NCBI GenBank assembly: GCA_009763385.1
Contig: VDCT01000786.1
Span: 359,546-423,545 of the forward strand
Source of the DNA: Coix lacryma-jobi var. lacryma-jobi
Taxonomy: Eukaryota; Streptophyta; Magnoliopsida; Poales; Poaceae
DNA: 64,000 nt
Reading direction: 5' to 3'
In this document: positions 10,631 through 21,144 of the stretch, in pieces
How the letters are laid out: each line of letters begins with the position of its first letter
Numbering within the stretch: position 1 is the first letter of the stretch
Translations under genes and position numbers: made by a program
The notes under the pieces: generated by a model
What the model was told of the DNA's origin: nothing
Databases searched by the model: none
Seen by the model: only the letters and a program-made list of their open reading frames with translations

Positions 10631-11017
10631 TGCGGATACATGGGTGTATGCCGAGTCTCGAGTGATGAGTGATTGTCAACGGGTTTGACCACATGTTCTT
10701 TGGCTTGTGTTGTGCAGGTGTCGAGCACGAAGACAGTGATCGAGGGCAAGGTGAAGGTCAAGTAGAGATGTGTCGTGCCGACGGACCAGGAGCGGTGAAG
10801 CGCGGACGTGAGGCCTGGACTGAGGGACCGTGGCCTGAGGATCAGCTGTGGTGGCTGGCAGCCTGGGACAGCGACAAGCGAAGACTTGCGGGGCATGGTA
10901 TTGCTCGGGTCGAGGACCTGGGGACACATGTCGGTGGATGGGGTGCACGGGCGGTGCATCCCCTCTACAACTTCGGTTTGGTGGTAGAGCGAGAAAAACC
11001 ATCGGGTGGACGGTTTT

Positions 11018-11240
11018 CCAGGTTTGAGCCACAAAACCTGGGTGCTTCGGGTTTGCCGAGTTTGGGCCACAAAACTCGGGTTGAGGACGGTTTCTAGGTT
11101 TGGGCCTCAAAACCTGGGCGCTCGCTGGTTTCTGAGTTTGCGCCACAAAACTCAGGCGATGGGCGGCTGGTTTCCCGGTTTGGGCACAAAACCGGGGATG
11201 GACTTGAAGGCCTGGTTTCCGGTTTCGGCCACAAAACCGG
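11018..11240 (+). repeat. Covarying hairpin cluster in the B 5' LTR
   Basis: Six short inverted repeats lie about 38 bp apart. Each has 7-9-bp arms around a loop of GNGCCNC type. Arm pairs are CCAGGTTT/AAACCTGG, CCGAGTTT/AAACTCGG, CTGAGTTT/AAACTCAG and CCCGGTTT/AAACCGGG: the outer bases differ between units but change together so pairing is kept. Confidence 0.8.
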
Positions 11241-11869
11241 GGTGCGACGTCTGGGAAAAGGACAAGTAGAGCGGACGCGGCACGTGGTGGCAATCGGTGA
11301 GGTTGCATCGAGGCAACGCTACCAGTTGTGCGGGCGTGGCCGTCGGATCACCACCTACCATGAGTTGGTCCAGAATAACCCTAGGGTTTAGCTGGTTCGC
11401 TCTGTAATTAGAGAGTGGTAGAGTAGGAATTAGAATTAGGATAAGTAGAGGGAGACACCCTCCTCCCATTCTATCTCAGTCATTTTGCTCTTTGCACTTA
11501 GGGTTTTCCTGCTCTCCAAATCCCCTGCTGTAGCTACTGAGATCCGCAGAGAACCATACCTCTGTGTACTGGAGATTTTGAGGAAGTGAGGCCGTAACCT
11601 CACTGTTGTAGCGTGTGGCAGCCACACGGTTGCAGATCGATGTGTTGATTCGCGTTTTGTTTCGTGTTCTTCGCGTTCTTCGTTTCTCCGTGATTTTCCC
11701 GGCACTCGATTTCCCGTTGATTGAGTTGATTTGAGTGGATGATTTCTTGGGGATAGTCTCCTTAACTACCTCGTGATCATCCTCTCCAAGTTTGGGATCA
11801 AGGGATTTTGATTTGGATCGATTTGGAGAAGATTTGAGTTTTGGGCGACCAAAATCGCCCTTTCTGGAC

Positions 11870-12135
11870 AGCCGCGGACAGTCCGCGGTTTGACCGGCGG
11901 ACAGTCCGGGCGTCGGGATCATCCAGATCAGTGGTTGTGTTCTTCGGCCGATTTAATTTTTCGTGACCGGCGGACAGCCCGCAGTTCAAAGTCGCGGACA
12001 GTCCGGGACTTGTCCAGGGGACTTCAGCAACTGTGCTGTTTCGGGGATTTTGCCGGCGGACAGTCCGCCATCCCCTCGCGGACAGTCCGCAGTTGGGCCG
12101 GACAGTCCGGGTCCGTACTGGCGGACAGTCCGGGA
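11870..12135 (+). repeat. GCGGACAGTCCGC palindrome array in the B 5' LTR
   Basis: About eight copies of the 13-bp palindrome GCGGACAGTCCGC or one-base variants occur in 265 bp. Similar arrays occur at the equivalent LTR place in D (both LTRs) and E. Relative to the D TATA box this is R/U5, so the array would lie in the transcribed leader. Confidence 0.85.
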
Positions 12136-12548
12136 TCCTGCTGAAGGCTGATTTTTAGTGTATTTGCTCTCCCGGCTTTTCCGCTTGGTTTTCGGACTTC
12201 TCGTTTGGCCCTATAGTTAACCAAGGAACCTCTCTAGGTATCTCTGCTACTTATTAGCATAGGTATTTTGGAAGTTTCTCGACGTAGCCCTCAATCTACG
12301 TTCGGGACTCGTTTTTTAGGGGTCAAACTTGAGCCGGTGCTTTTGGCGTTTGGTTTGCTATTGCTTTGTGGTGCCTCGCAGTGATCCTAGGGATCATCCA
12401 CTCTCTTCCAAGGGTCGTGGGCATCACGGTTTTGGTCGTAGCATTTTGGGGTGATTTTGGGACAATTGGCCAAAGTTTCGAGAGAAATTGTTGTGGCTCC
12501 CATTCACCCCCCCTCTGGTTGCCTTGCTATTGCATTCTCGGTCCTTCA

Positions 12549-12567
12549 ATTGGTATCGGAGCAGGTT
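12549..12567 (+). other. B primer-binding site (initiator tRNA-Met)
   Basis: ATTGGTATCGGAGCAGGTT follows the LTR end and matches TGGTATCAGAGC except for one A-to-G change. Confidence 0.85.
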
Positions 12568-12610
12568 AAGGATCTTCCACCTTAGCCGTTTCCAGATCCA
12601 CCGAAGGCGA

Positions 12611-15066
12611 CATGGATCGCAGCGCGGGCAAACCGCCGTTTTTCGATGGGACCAACTATGCGTATTGAAAGATACGCATGTCGGCCTATCTCCAGAGCAT
12701 GGCTCTTCGGTTTGGGAGATTTGCAACAAGGCAGATTACGTTGTCTTGGCTGCTCGTGTCACTCAGCTTTAGATAGATGAGCACGAAGCCAATAGCCGAG
12801 CGCGTAACGCTTTGTTCTCCTGTCTGAGCATGTCCGAGTTTGATCGTGTTTCTCACCTCCCCATGGCTCGTGAGATTTGGGCGACCCTCATTCGCTTCCA
12901 TGAGGGAACCACTCAAGTCAAATCCCGTCTCTACGAGTCGCACAAGCGGGAGTATGAGAACTTTCGACACATGCCTGGTGAGAGCATAGAAAGTTTATTC
13001 GCTCGCTTTCAGGTTATTGTCAACAAAATGAGAGCGAACAAGGAGCTGTTGCCTTTCGACGATCATGAGAGGGCTTTGAAGCTTTTCCATACTCTCGATC
13101 GGTCGGTGTGGGACTCAAAGGTCCAGGCGATCATTGAATCGTCTAACTATGAGACCCTCACTTGCGACGAGCTCTTTAGTAAGCTCAAGTCTAGTGAGAT
13201 TGACGCCATGTCGAGGGCTTCTTATGAGAATCCTTCTGGCCTGACTATGGCTTTGGTTTCTGGCTCTTTTACTAACCCCTCTGGAGGATTTGCACTTTCT
13301 TCTCTTTTTTCTGTCACAGAGGAGCAGTTGGAGTCTTTGGGAGACGACGAGTTGGCTTTGCTTGCCAACCGGTTCTCGCGGTTTCACAACAACCGCATGA
13401 ACCGTCGCCGCGGAGGAGGACGCTCGGGATGTTTCGAGTGCGGCGACCCCGACCACTTCATCGCCAACTGTCCCAAGAAGAACAAGCATTCTGGGAAGGG
13501 CGATCATGGGCACAAGTATGACTCCGGCAAGCGCAAGGAGAAACACGTCCGCGCAAGGCACAAGCGGAGGGGCAGCTTCGACAAAGAGTACATGAAGAAG
13601 AAGTACTTGGAGAAGGCCCAGGCTGAGCAGCGTGCGTTCTTCGCCACGCTCAGCGACGTCGACGGCTCGGATGACGACTCCACTTGCTCAAGCGACGACG
13701 AGTCCGAGAAGAAGAAGATCGAGGACAAGCTGAACGGTCTCTGCTTCTTCGCCGACGACGAGGGCTTCTGCACCATGGCCCTTGGTGATGAGGTCGACGG
13801 CAAGCTGGAGGACACCCCTCGGACGACGACGACGACGACACCCTCCCAGGTATCTCTGACCCACGACGAACTTTCTGCTGAGGTCGAGAAGCTTACTGCC
13901 GCCTTGCTTAGTCAGGATAAGTTGCTTAGGCGTGCTGCTAGAGAGCGCAAGGAGTTTAGGCAGAAGTGGGAGGACACGGTGAGGGAGCTTGAGTTCGCTA
14001 AGTCCACCGTGGTCGTGTCTGAGGAGGCTGAGTGTGAGATGTGCACCAAGCACATGACTGACCTTCTCACTCTGAGAGGTAAGTATGCTGCTTTGGTTGG
14101 AGAGGTGGATGAGCTCCGGGCTAGACCCGCTTGTTGGGTGCGTGCAAGTCTTGTGCTGGCTTGCAATCCAAGTTGGCAGAGAAGAATGCCAAGATCGTGT
14201 CTCTTGAGAAGGCCAACTCGGGTAGCACTTGTGTGTCCAGGTGCGCTTTATGCAAAGGGTTGGAGATGGAGATTGCGAATGTGAAGCATGGCAAGATGCA
14301 AACCGAGGAAGAAAACACATACCTTCGGACCATCTTGTCATGGGTCTCTTGTAGTGAGCCACAGCTCGGGATGATGATCGCTTAGTTTAAGCGAGCTGCT
14401 GGAGGTCCAGGTGTAGGCTTTGCTCCGGGTGTTGATCTTTCGTCTTTTGGGAAGATTGGAGAGTCAAGTGGTCTGAACCCATGTGAGAAACCCAACTCCA
14501 CCACTACTCCCAATCTTACCAAGCTTTCACCCAAAGAGCCTCTCAAGCCTACCACCAAGGATGGGGTGTTTGAAGAACCTCCACGAGCTCCACCCAAGAA
14601 CCAGCAGTGGGCACCCAAACCCAACCACCTCAAAAACAAGCTGGACACAATGCCACCTATTCAGGAGGAGCTTTTGCCACAGAAGGGCAAAGTGATCCAT
14701 ACCCACCACCGTGAGTACCAACAACCTCCTATGAGAGCGGTGAGGTATCACTATGAGCACTGTGGGAGAGATGGACACTTGAGGGAGTACTGCTTTAGGC
14801 GCAAGAGAGAGGAGCGCCGTGCCAGGGAGATGAACAATCCGGACATGTACCATACTTTCCATGATGTACATATGCCGAATGTTCAGAGGAGAGCTCCGAG
14901 GAGAGCTGCTAGGCCTAGAGGTGCAGTGCCTCAAGGTCCTAGGCGTCAGGGAGGTGTTGCCCGACGGGGTCCTAACTTTGCAGGATACGGACCCCGTGGT
15001 GGAGGCTTTGTTGAGCGTTTTCCCTTCACCGCGTTTGGAGTATCGCGATGGACGCTCTTCCCTTAG
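12611..15066 (+). pseudogene. gag: B gag: copia capsid/nucleocapsid with two zinc knuckles and CxxC coiled-coil region
   Basis: Start taken at the ATG at 12611 (MDRSAGKPPFFDGTNYAY), the typical copia Gag opening, 62 bp past the LTR. Stops at 12668 (Trp to TGA) and 12772 (Gln to TAG), a frameshift near 14127, a TAG near 14383 and another frameshift before 15066 break it. Domains in order: a UBN2-type capsid region (12611-13300), a CCHC knuckle (CFECGDPDHFIANC, 13430-13471), basic and acidic tracts, CxxC motifs at 14033, 14143 and 14242 within heptad-rich sequence, and a second knuckle (14752-14793) whose first Cys is Tyr. At about 880 codons up to the protease it is much longer than most copia Gags. 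It would package genomic RNA in the cytoplasm. Confidence 0.85.
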
Positions 15067-15233
15067 CGGACCACGTTTTCCTGCGCGTGGTGATCGCTTT
15101 GCCCGTAGGCAGGCTAGGAATGGTTTTTACACTAACCGTTCTTTTGAGCAGCGGCCCAACACTGGTACTTTTCCTACTTCACTAACCCCAGTGTTGGACC
15201 GTATGCTCACCCTATGTCTTTTTATTGATGTAG

Positions 15234-15600
15234 GTGAAACGATTGGAGGACATTTGGTTGGTGGATTCCGGTTGCTCGAGGCATATGACCGGAAACGCCA
15301 AGTGGTTCTCTAGTCTTAGTCCTGTTGCTGGAAAGGAATTTATCACCTTCGGTGACAATAGTAAAGGTAAGGTGTTGTCTCGTGGGTCCGTGCGGGTTAA
15401 TGAGCACTTTGTGTTGCGTGATGTTGCTCTTGTTTCTAATCTGCATTTTAACCTTCTCTCCGTTTCACAACTTTTTGATGATGACTATGAGATTCGTTTT
15501 AAACCGAATCTCAGTCGCATTTTAGATCCTCAGGGCAATCTTGTATGTTTGATTTCGCCCTTCGGGAAAGTCTTTCGTGCGAACTTCTCAGAATCGTTTG
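15234..15600 (+). pseudogene. pro: B aspartic protease domain
   Basis: The sequence WLVDSGCSRHMTG gives the retropepsin active site (Asp codon at 15264), followed by the FGDNSKGKV flap region and LHFNLLSVSQL, all standard for copia protease. The protease would process the Gag-Pol polyprotein. It is out of frame with the gag remnant and reads directly into the integrase N-terminal region. Confidence 0.85.
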
Positions 15601-15639
15601 GTATTTCCCGCTGTCTTGTGGCTAGTCCTTCCTCCTCTG

Positions 15640-16560
15640 ATCTTTGGAAGTGGCATAGGAGGCTCAGTCACTTGAGCTTCGACTTGCTTGCAAGACTTAG
15701 CTCACTTGGCCTAATCCGAGGATTGCCCAAGTTGTCCATGGAGAAGGACCTTGTTTGCCATTCTTGTAGACATGGGAAGATGGTCGCTGCTCCCACCATC
15801 CAGTGACTCAGGTCATGACACAGCGCCCTGGAGAGCTTTTACACAAGGACCTTGTTGGTCCGGCTTGGGTCAGCTCGGTTGGGGGTAAGTGGTATGTTTT
15901 GGTCGTTGTTGACGATTTTTCGAGATATTCGTGGGTCTTCTTTTTGACTGAGAAGACTGAGACTTTCTCTTTTGCTCGCAATCTAATTTTACGTCTTCAG
16001 AACGAGTTCCCTTTGAACTCGATGCGAGCTATTAGAAGTGATAATGGTTCTGTGTTTAAGAATTCGGATTTTGAGAAGTTTTGTAACTCTTTGGGTTTGG
16101 AGCATCAGTTTTCTTCCCCCTACACACCGCCACAGAATGGTGTTGTAGAGAGGAAGAATCGGACCCTTGTAGAGATGGCCAGGACGATGCTCGATGAGCA
16201 TAGGACTCCTAGGCGATATTGGGCCGAAGCTATGAACACTGCATGCTATATTCCAATCGCATTTTCCTCCGAGCTTTCTTGAAAAAGACTTCTTATGAGT
16301 TGCGTTTTGGAAGACAGCCCAAAGTGAGTTACTTTAGAGTCTTCGGTTGCCACTGTTTTATATTGAAGAAAGGCAACCTGGACAAATTTGAGTCTCGTTC
16401 TTCTGACGGTGTATTTTTGGGTTATGGCACTCACACTCGAGCTTATCGTGTACTTAACCTTGATACTAACCGAGTCATGGAGACATCCGATATCACCTTC
16501 GATGAGACCATGGTTTGTCCTTCTTCTCGTTTTGAGCGTGCCGGTGATCATGAGGTTGGT
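15640..16560 (+). pseudogene. int: B integrase
   Basis: The HHCC zinc-binding region (HRRLSHLSF, then CHSCRHGK) spans 15652-15780. A one-base loss near 15790 shifts frame into the catalytic core, where Asp (15848), Asp (16040) and Glu (16148, in VVERKN) are spaced 64 and 36 codons apart, the last giving the canonical D35E. Another one-base loss near 16255 (TTT to TT) shifts into the conserved [14 protein letters not shown] region and the C-terminal segment. Integrase inserts the cDNA and makes 5-bp target duplications. Confidence 0.85.
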
Positions 16561-17448
16561 GAACCTCTTTTTGATCATGAGGACGAGGATGTTGAAGGCA
16601 TGGGTGACCCAGCATCACCTCCACCCGTTGTGCCGCAAAGAGCGGCTTCTACTACGACTCACGGCCCCCGACACTTCTTCTTCTTGGGGGCCGTGGGATC
16701 TGCCACCTCGAGCGGTACCTTTTGTACCCGAGGGGCACCAGCTGCTGTTGAGGGGGAGATCACTTCTGCTCGGGAGGCGCCACGACACATTCAGCGCCAA
16801 CACCCGCCTCAACAGATGATCGGCAGCATCGACGAACGTGTCACTCGGTCCAGGTCACAGCACATTTCTCACTTTGCTCATTCTGCATTTGTTGCTGATT
16901 TTGAACCCCGAGATGTTGGACACGCTTTGACGGATCCGGATTGGGTCAATGCCATGCATGAGGAGTTAGAAAATTTTGAGCGAAATCGGGTTTGGGTTTT
17001 AGTTCCACCTCCTCCAGACTGTAATCCTATTGGGACAAAATGGTTTTTCAAAAACAAACAAGGAGAGGATGGCCACATTGTGAGGAACAAAGCGAGACTT
17101 GTGGCCAAGGGTTATAGTCAGAAGGAGGGGATAGACTTTGAGGAGACTTTTGCTCCTGTAGCTCGTTTGGAGGCTATTAGGATACTCTTGGCTTTTGCTG
17201 CATCCAAAGGGTTTAAACTTTTTCAAATGGATGTCAAGAGTGCCTTCTTAAATGGCTACATAGAAGAAGAGGTGTATGTTGAAACAACCCCCGTTTTGAA
17301 AATCCCAAGTTTCCAAACCATGTTTTTAAACTCCACAAAGCTTTATATGGTTTGAAACAAGCCCCTAGAGCCTGGTATGATAGGTTGAAAACCTTTTTGC
17401 TTTCTAAGAGTTTTAAATGGGATGTGTGGATAAAACGCTCTTTCTCCT
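16560..17448 (+). pseudogene. rt: B reverse transcriptase, N-terminal part
   Basis: After a low-complexity linker (16560-16900), the copia RT pattern appears: [77 protein letters not shown] frameshift near 17295 ends the frame at 17355, and [18 protein letters not shown] continues in another frame. The domain is cut at 17448 by element D; the catalytic YVDD lies beyond, at 29158. Confidence 0.85.
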
Positions 17449-17689
17449 TGAAGGACCGGATTAGCGACCAGAGGGGGGGGGGTGAATGGGAGCTTTCAAA
17501 TTCAACTTGTGAATTGTATAGCCCTTGTCCCAGAATGTCACCCCAAAAGCAAAGACTCGAAACGACCGGAGTGTTCACGACCTACGAGTAGGTGGATACC
17601 CTAGGAGATGTCCTAGTGGTACAGCGGAACCTCCGGAGAAACCCCAAAACCAACTGCCAAAGCCACGGAACAAAACTGAACAAACAGCA

Positions 17690-17965
17690 GATTCGCGGAC
17701 TGTCCGCGGTCAGAGTCCCGGACTGTCCGCCGTTAAGTCCCAGACTGTCCACGACTAGGCGCCGGACTGTCCGCGGCAAAAACACCGAAACGGAACTGTT
17801 CTGCAAGTCTGCTGGACAGGTCCCGGACTGTCCGCGGGTTTGTACCGCAGACTGTCCGCTGTTCACTTGACAGTGAACAGTCAGGGGACTGCGCCTGACT
17901 GACCTGGCCAACCCCGATCCCCGGACTGTCCGCCGCTGGCGGCGCGGACTGTCCGCGGATGAACA
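17690..17965 (-). repeat. GCGGACTGTCCGC palindrome array in the D 3' LTR
   Basis: About nine palindromes or close variants are present; the same array is in the other LTR at 27355-27630. Sequence differences between the two arrays include G/A and C/T changes inside the CpG-containing core (for example near 17745 against 27410), the pattern expected from methylcytosine deamination. Confidence 0.85.
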
Positions 17966-18540
17966 GAGAGCAGAAAAACTGCTCGGGTCAAAAGGTAAAT
18001 CAACCGAAACTTCACCAAATCAAAAGGGGCTTCGATCAAACTTCTCCCTGGTGTTCCTCAACGTATTGGGGTGCTAATCCTAAGAAATCATCTCACCAAT
18101 CCAAGTCAATTGAGAGTAATCCGAGAAACACCGGAAAGGGGAAAAGAGGAAGAACGAACACAAAATCAACCCGATCTATGGATTCGTGAGGTTAGAGAAG
18201 AATCCCTTTGGTGGAAGAAGGGGCTCACGACCAAGAACAAATTGATTCAAGTGGAATCGAAAATCATCTCGCGGAGAGGGAGAACGAAGCAAGTCTCCGG
18301 AGATGAAAAACCAAAATGTGAAGAACACCGAACACGATTCGATTTCAGCCTAAATTCCTCCACACGAGGAGACAACGAGAATAAAGTCTCGTTTCCTCAA
18401 AGATCCAAATACACAGAGGTATGATTGCCGTCTCTGCGGATCGCTTGCAGCGAGGTATGATTAGAACCTAAGCAAGGGCTAGAGAGAGAGAGAGCTCAGG
18501 AATAAATGACTGCAAGGATAGAGGGAGAGGAGGGGTGCCT

Positions 18541-18553
18541 CTCTTATTTATAG
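18541..18553 (-). promoter_or_regulatory. TATA box in the D 3' LTR
   Basis: On the minus strand it reads GGCTATAAATAAG, about 890 bp into the LTR, followed by a pyrimidine-rich stretch. It separates a U3 with the hairpin cluster from an R/U5 with the palindrome array. Confidence 0.65.
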
Positions 18554-18810
18554 CCTAAAACAATAATCCCCTTACTACCCCTAGATACTTGAGCGAAACG
18601 GCCAACCCTAGGGGTATCCCGATCCAACTCTGCTGATAGTTGATCTGACGGCCACGCGCCTTCCTCATCCGTAGCTTCGCCTCGACGCAAGCCTCAGGAT
18701 GCCGCCACGTGCCGCCCAATCGACCGCCGCCCTACCTCGTGGATAGCCTCGCCTCCGCGCGCCAGCCTCTCCACACCGCCATGCGTCGACCGTCCTTTTT
18801 GCGGACCTCC

Positions 18811-19056
18811 CCCCGGTTTTGAGGCCAAAACCGGGAAACCTGGGCCTTCCCCCGGTTTTGAGGCCGAAACCGGGAAACCTGTCCTCAGGCTGAGTTTTGT
18901 GGCCCAAACTCAGAAACCCGCGCGCCCAGGTTTTGAGGCCCAAACTTGGAAACCGTCCACGCCGAGTTTTGAGGCCCAAACTCGAAACCGGCCACCCCGA
19001 GTTTTGAGGCCCAAACTCGGAAACCGTCGAGGGTAGCTTTTCGAGGCTCAGCTACC
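18811..19056 (-). repeat. Covarying hairpin cluster in the D 3' LTR
   Basis: Seven inverted repeats lie at 18811-18835, 18849-18874, 18890-18913, 18926-18949, 18962-18984, 18997-19020 and 19032-19056. Arms are CCCGGTTTT/AAACCGGG, CTGAGTTTT/CAAACTCAG, CCAGGTTTT/CAAACTTGG, CCGAGTTTT/CAAACTCGG and GGTAGCT/AGCTACC, around a shared GAGGCCC-like loop. The cluster is U3, roughly 260-500 bp upstream of the TATA box in the element's orientation. Confidence 0.85.
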
Positions 19057-19442
19057 GAACCCGTGCCGTAGACAGGATGTGGTTCGCACACCCCGAGTTC
19101 CAGCACCGATGCCGGAGCATGTCCAGCCTCCACGCCGGGCAACCTCCCGACTCGGCCGATGCACCGCACATCCCCATGTACTCTTGCTTGTCAATGCCAT
19201 GTGCCAGCTACCACAGCTGGTCCTCAGGTCTCCTGGTCCGTCGGTCCAAGCTCCACGTCCGCCCTTCACCGCTCTCGGTCCGTCGGCACGGCACGTCCCT
19301 ACTTGACCTTCACCTCACCTTCGACCACTGCCCGAGCTCCGCACCTGCACATCAACACAGCCAAGAGACATGTTGCCCATTGATCGATCACTCATCACTC
19401 AGGAAGGGAACCACAAGGGCACATATCAACCTTGTGTTCTCA

Positions 19443-21144
19443 ATCTCCCCTTGATGAGTGCATCGTCAACTCATAGTATCTGTAACCAGAATAGAAGAAA
19501 GCAGAAATAGATAGAAGAAGAAAAACTCACTCGAAATGACAAAAGCCAGAGAAAGGCCGAAGAAGAACAATCGAGATAAGCGAGGCTTGGTCCCCAAAGA
19601 CATGGGCAACGGTTCGACACAACCAAGCAAAAGATCAGAGCAACATCTCATCAAGAAGCAAAACTCGATCAAAATCAGAGCACAAAACTCGATTCCCAAA
19701 GACATGGGCAACGGCTCGACGCAACCAAGTTAGAAGCAGACTAGCCCTCAAGAAGAGGCAGAGAGGGGCTCAACACCACTAGCTGAAAGCTCGAACACCA
19801 AATGAAGACTGCGTAAGAAGCAGCTACTGCTAGTCCCTCAAGATAGAGGCACAGAGACTCAACACAACCAGCAGTAAGCTCATAACTCAAAATAGGCAGA
19901 AAAGCTCCCCCTCACTCAAAGAACTCCCCTCAGCAAGTGAAGCATAAGTTGCAAATTGTCACCACAGAAATCAAAATCTCAACTTCGAAAACATTCTCCC
20001 CCTTGGGGGCAATTTGCAAGCAAAAGAGAGGGGAAAAGAAGCTCAAGAAGGTCAACTGGAGCTAGGACATGCCTATCGAGTCAAGAATGCACATGAGACA
20101 AAAATGCATGTTAGCAGCTTCAAATATATACTCAAAAGAGTGAAAGAATGCTCTAATGAGTGCTGATCCGACTACATAGCAACATACACAAGTGCTAGCA
20201 AAGGCTCAAACTGATCACCGAAAACAAGATATGTATGCATAAGCCCAGTGAGCAGTTTAAAGCCATTCAGAAAGGGGATTCACCATCAAATTAGCACTAA
20301 GCATATATAGACAGGAAGTCAAACAAGTGCTAAACATGTATGTAAGGTGAACTACCCCTAGCACAGTTCAATCAGCATGCTATAGAATGAAACATAAACT
20401 TGTGTTTTTAGATTTTATCGGAGATATTTGCAGCGTTTTTACACAAGTTCAAATTCAGCATGTGATTGCGAGAGGTTGAAAGCTTTGTCATTGCCTAACT
20501 TTCCAACCGTGCTAAGCCTATGCATATGCAATCAGGAGCTTAAAGCATCGGTTTCGGTCTTACACTCCATGGCTCAAGTTTAACTCAAGGTGCTATGAGA
20601 GACAGTCTCGATACCATGATGTGTTGACAAAGCAATCCCATCTCGATCTTTCCAATCCACTAAAACTTGGTTCATTTAAGCAGATTATGAACAGTCCAAG
20701 CAAGCGAATGACTCAGAACTAGAGACATAGCAACCTAGCATATATGAGATAGCTCAAGTGACCTCAACATATCCTACACATGCTAGTTGCCAAACTCAAT
20801 GGTGAACATATATCAAATTTTAAGTTCATTAAGCATGTTCATCATTCTAAAAAAACATAGCTTAGCTCACAAAATGTATCAGTGATCAAAGAGAACCTAA
20901 GCTACAAGCATCATCATATATCATCGAAGCATACACTAAACAGAGCATAAGTTCATTCTCTAGAATATAGACATGAAGCTCAAAATGCAAGATGTATGCA
21001 AGATGAAGTCAGAATCAGAGCTAAAACAAAAACAGAAAGACTCAAGACCCAAAAACAAAAAGGATCAGAAAGTCAGATTATAGTACAACAAGCAAAATGT
21101 TTCCCCATCTAAAAGGGGAAACACACCCAAGCTCACCTCTCAAC
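19443..21144 (-). other. D 3' noncoding region with polypurine tracts
   Basis: There is no supported coding sequence. On the minus strand the purine tract beside the LTR is CAAGGGGAGAT (19443-19453), and further AAGGGGGAG-like tracts occur near 19906, 19925 and 19998. The rest is AT-rich and resembles the equivalent regions of B (30500-32198) and E (35402-37029). Confidence 0.7.

Larger units (their letters stand above)
10631..12548 (+). repeat. B 5' LTR, 1918 bp
   Basis: It starts TGCGGATACATGG and ends GGTCCTTCA. It matches the B 3' LTR at 32199 and the inverted E LTR (33341-35401), but lacks roughly 150 bp around 11715 that both of those retain, so it suffered an internal deletion. It contains a hairpin cluster (11018-11240) and a GCGGACWGTCCGC array (11870-12135). 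Confidence 0.9.
17449..19442 (-). repeat. D 3' LTR, 1994 bp
   Basis: On the plus strand it runs TGAAGGACCG to GTTCTCA. It is nearly identical to 27119-29118, differing mostly by transitions in CpG-rich motifs and single-base homopolymer indels, for example the G run near 17472. Confidence 0.95.

Noticed and set aside
10676..11308. 210-codon minus-strand ORF, and a 261-codon one at 32107-32892
   Set aside because: They run antisense through the LTR hairpin cluster. The repetitive peptide (a 'PKPGN' theme) reflects the hairpin repeats, not a protein.
17690..19056. Regularly spaced short palindromic repeats resembling a CRISPR array
   Set aside because: Units vary in sequence and spacing, lie within LTRs, are repeated in every copy, and the context is a plant genome with no cas genes.
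19466..19733. Small ORFs in the D 3' noncoding region, with a partner at 35425-35643
   Set aside because: They fall in decayed noncoding sequence between RNase H and LTR, are not positionally conserved in B, and have no motif beyond chance hydrophobic runs.
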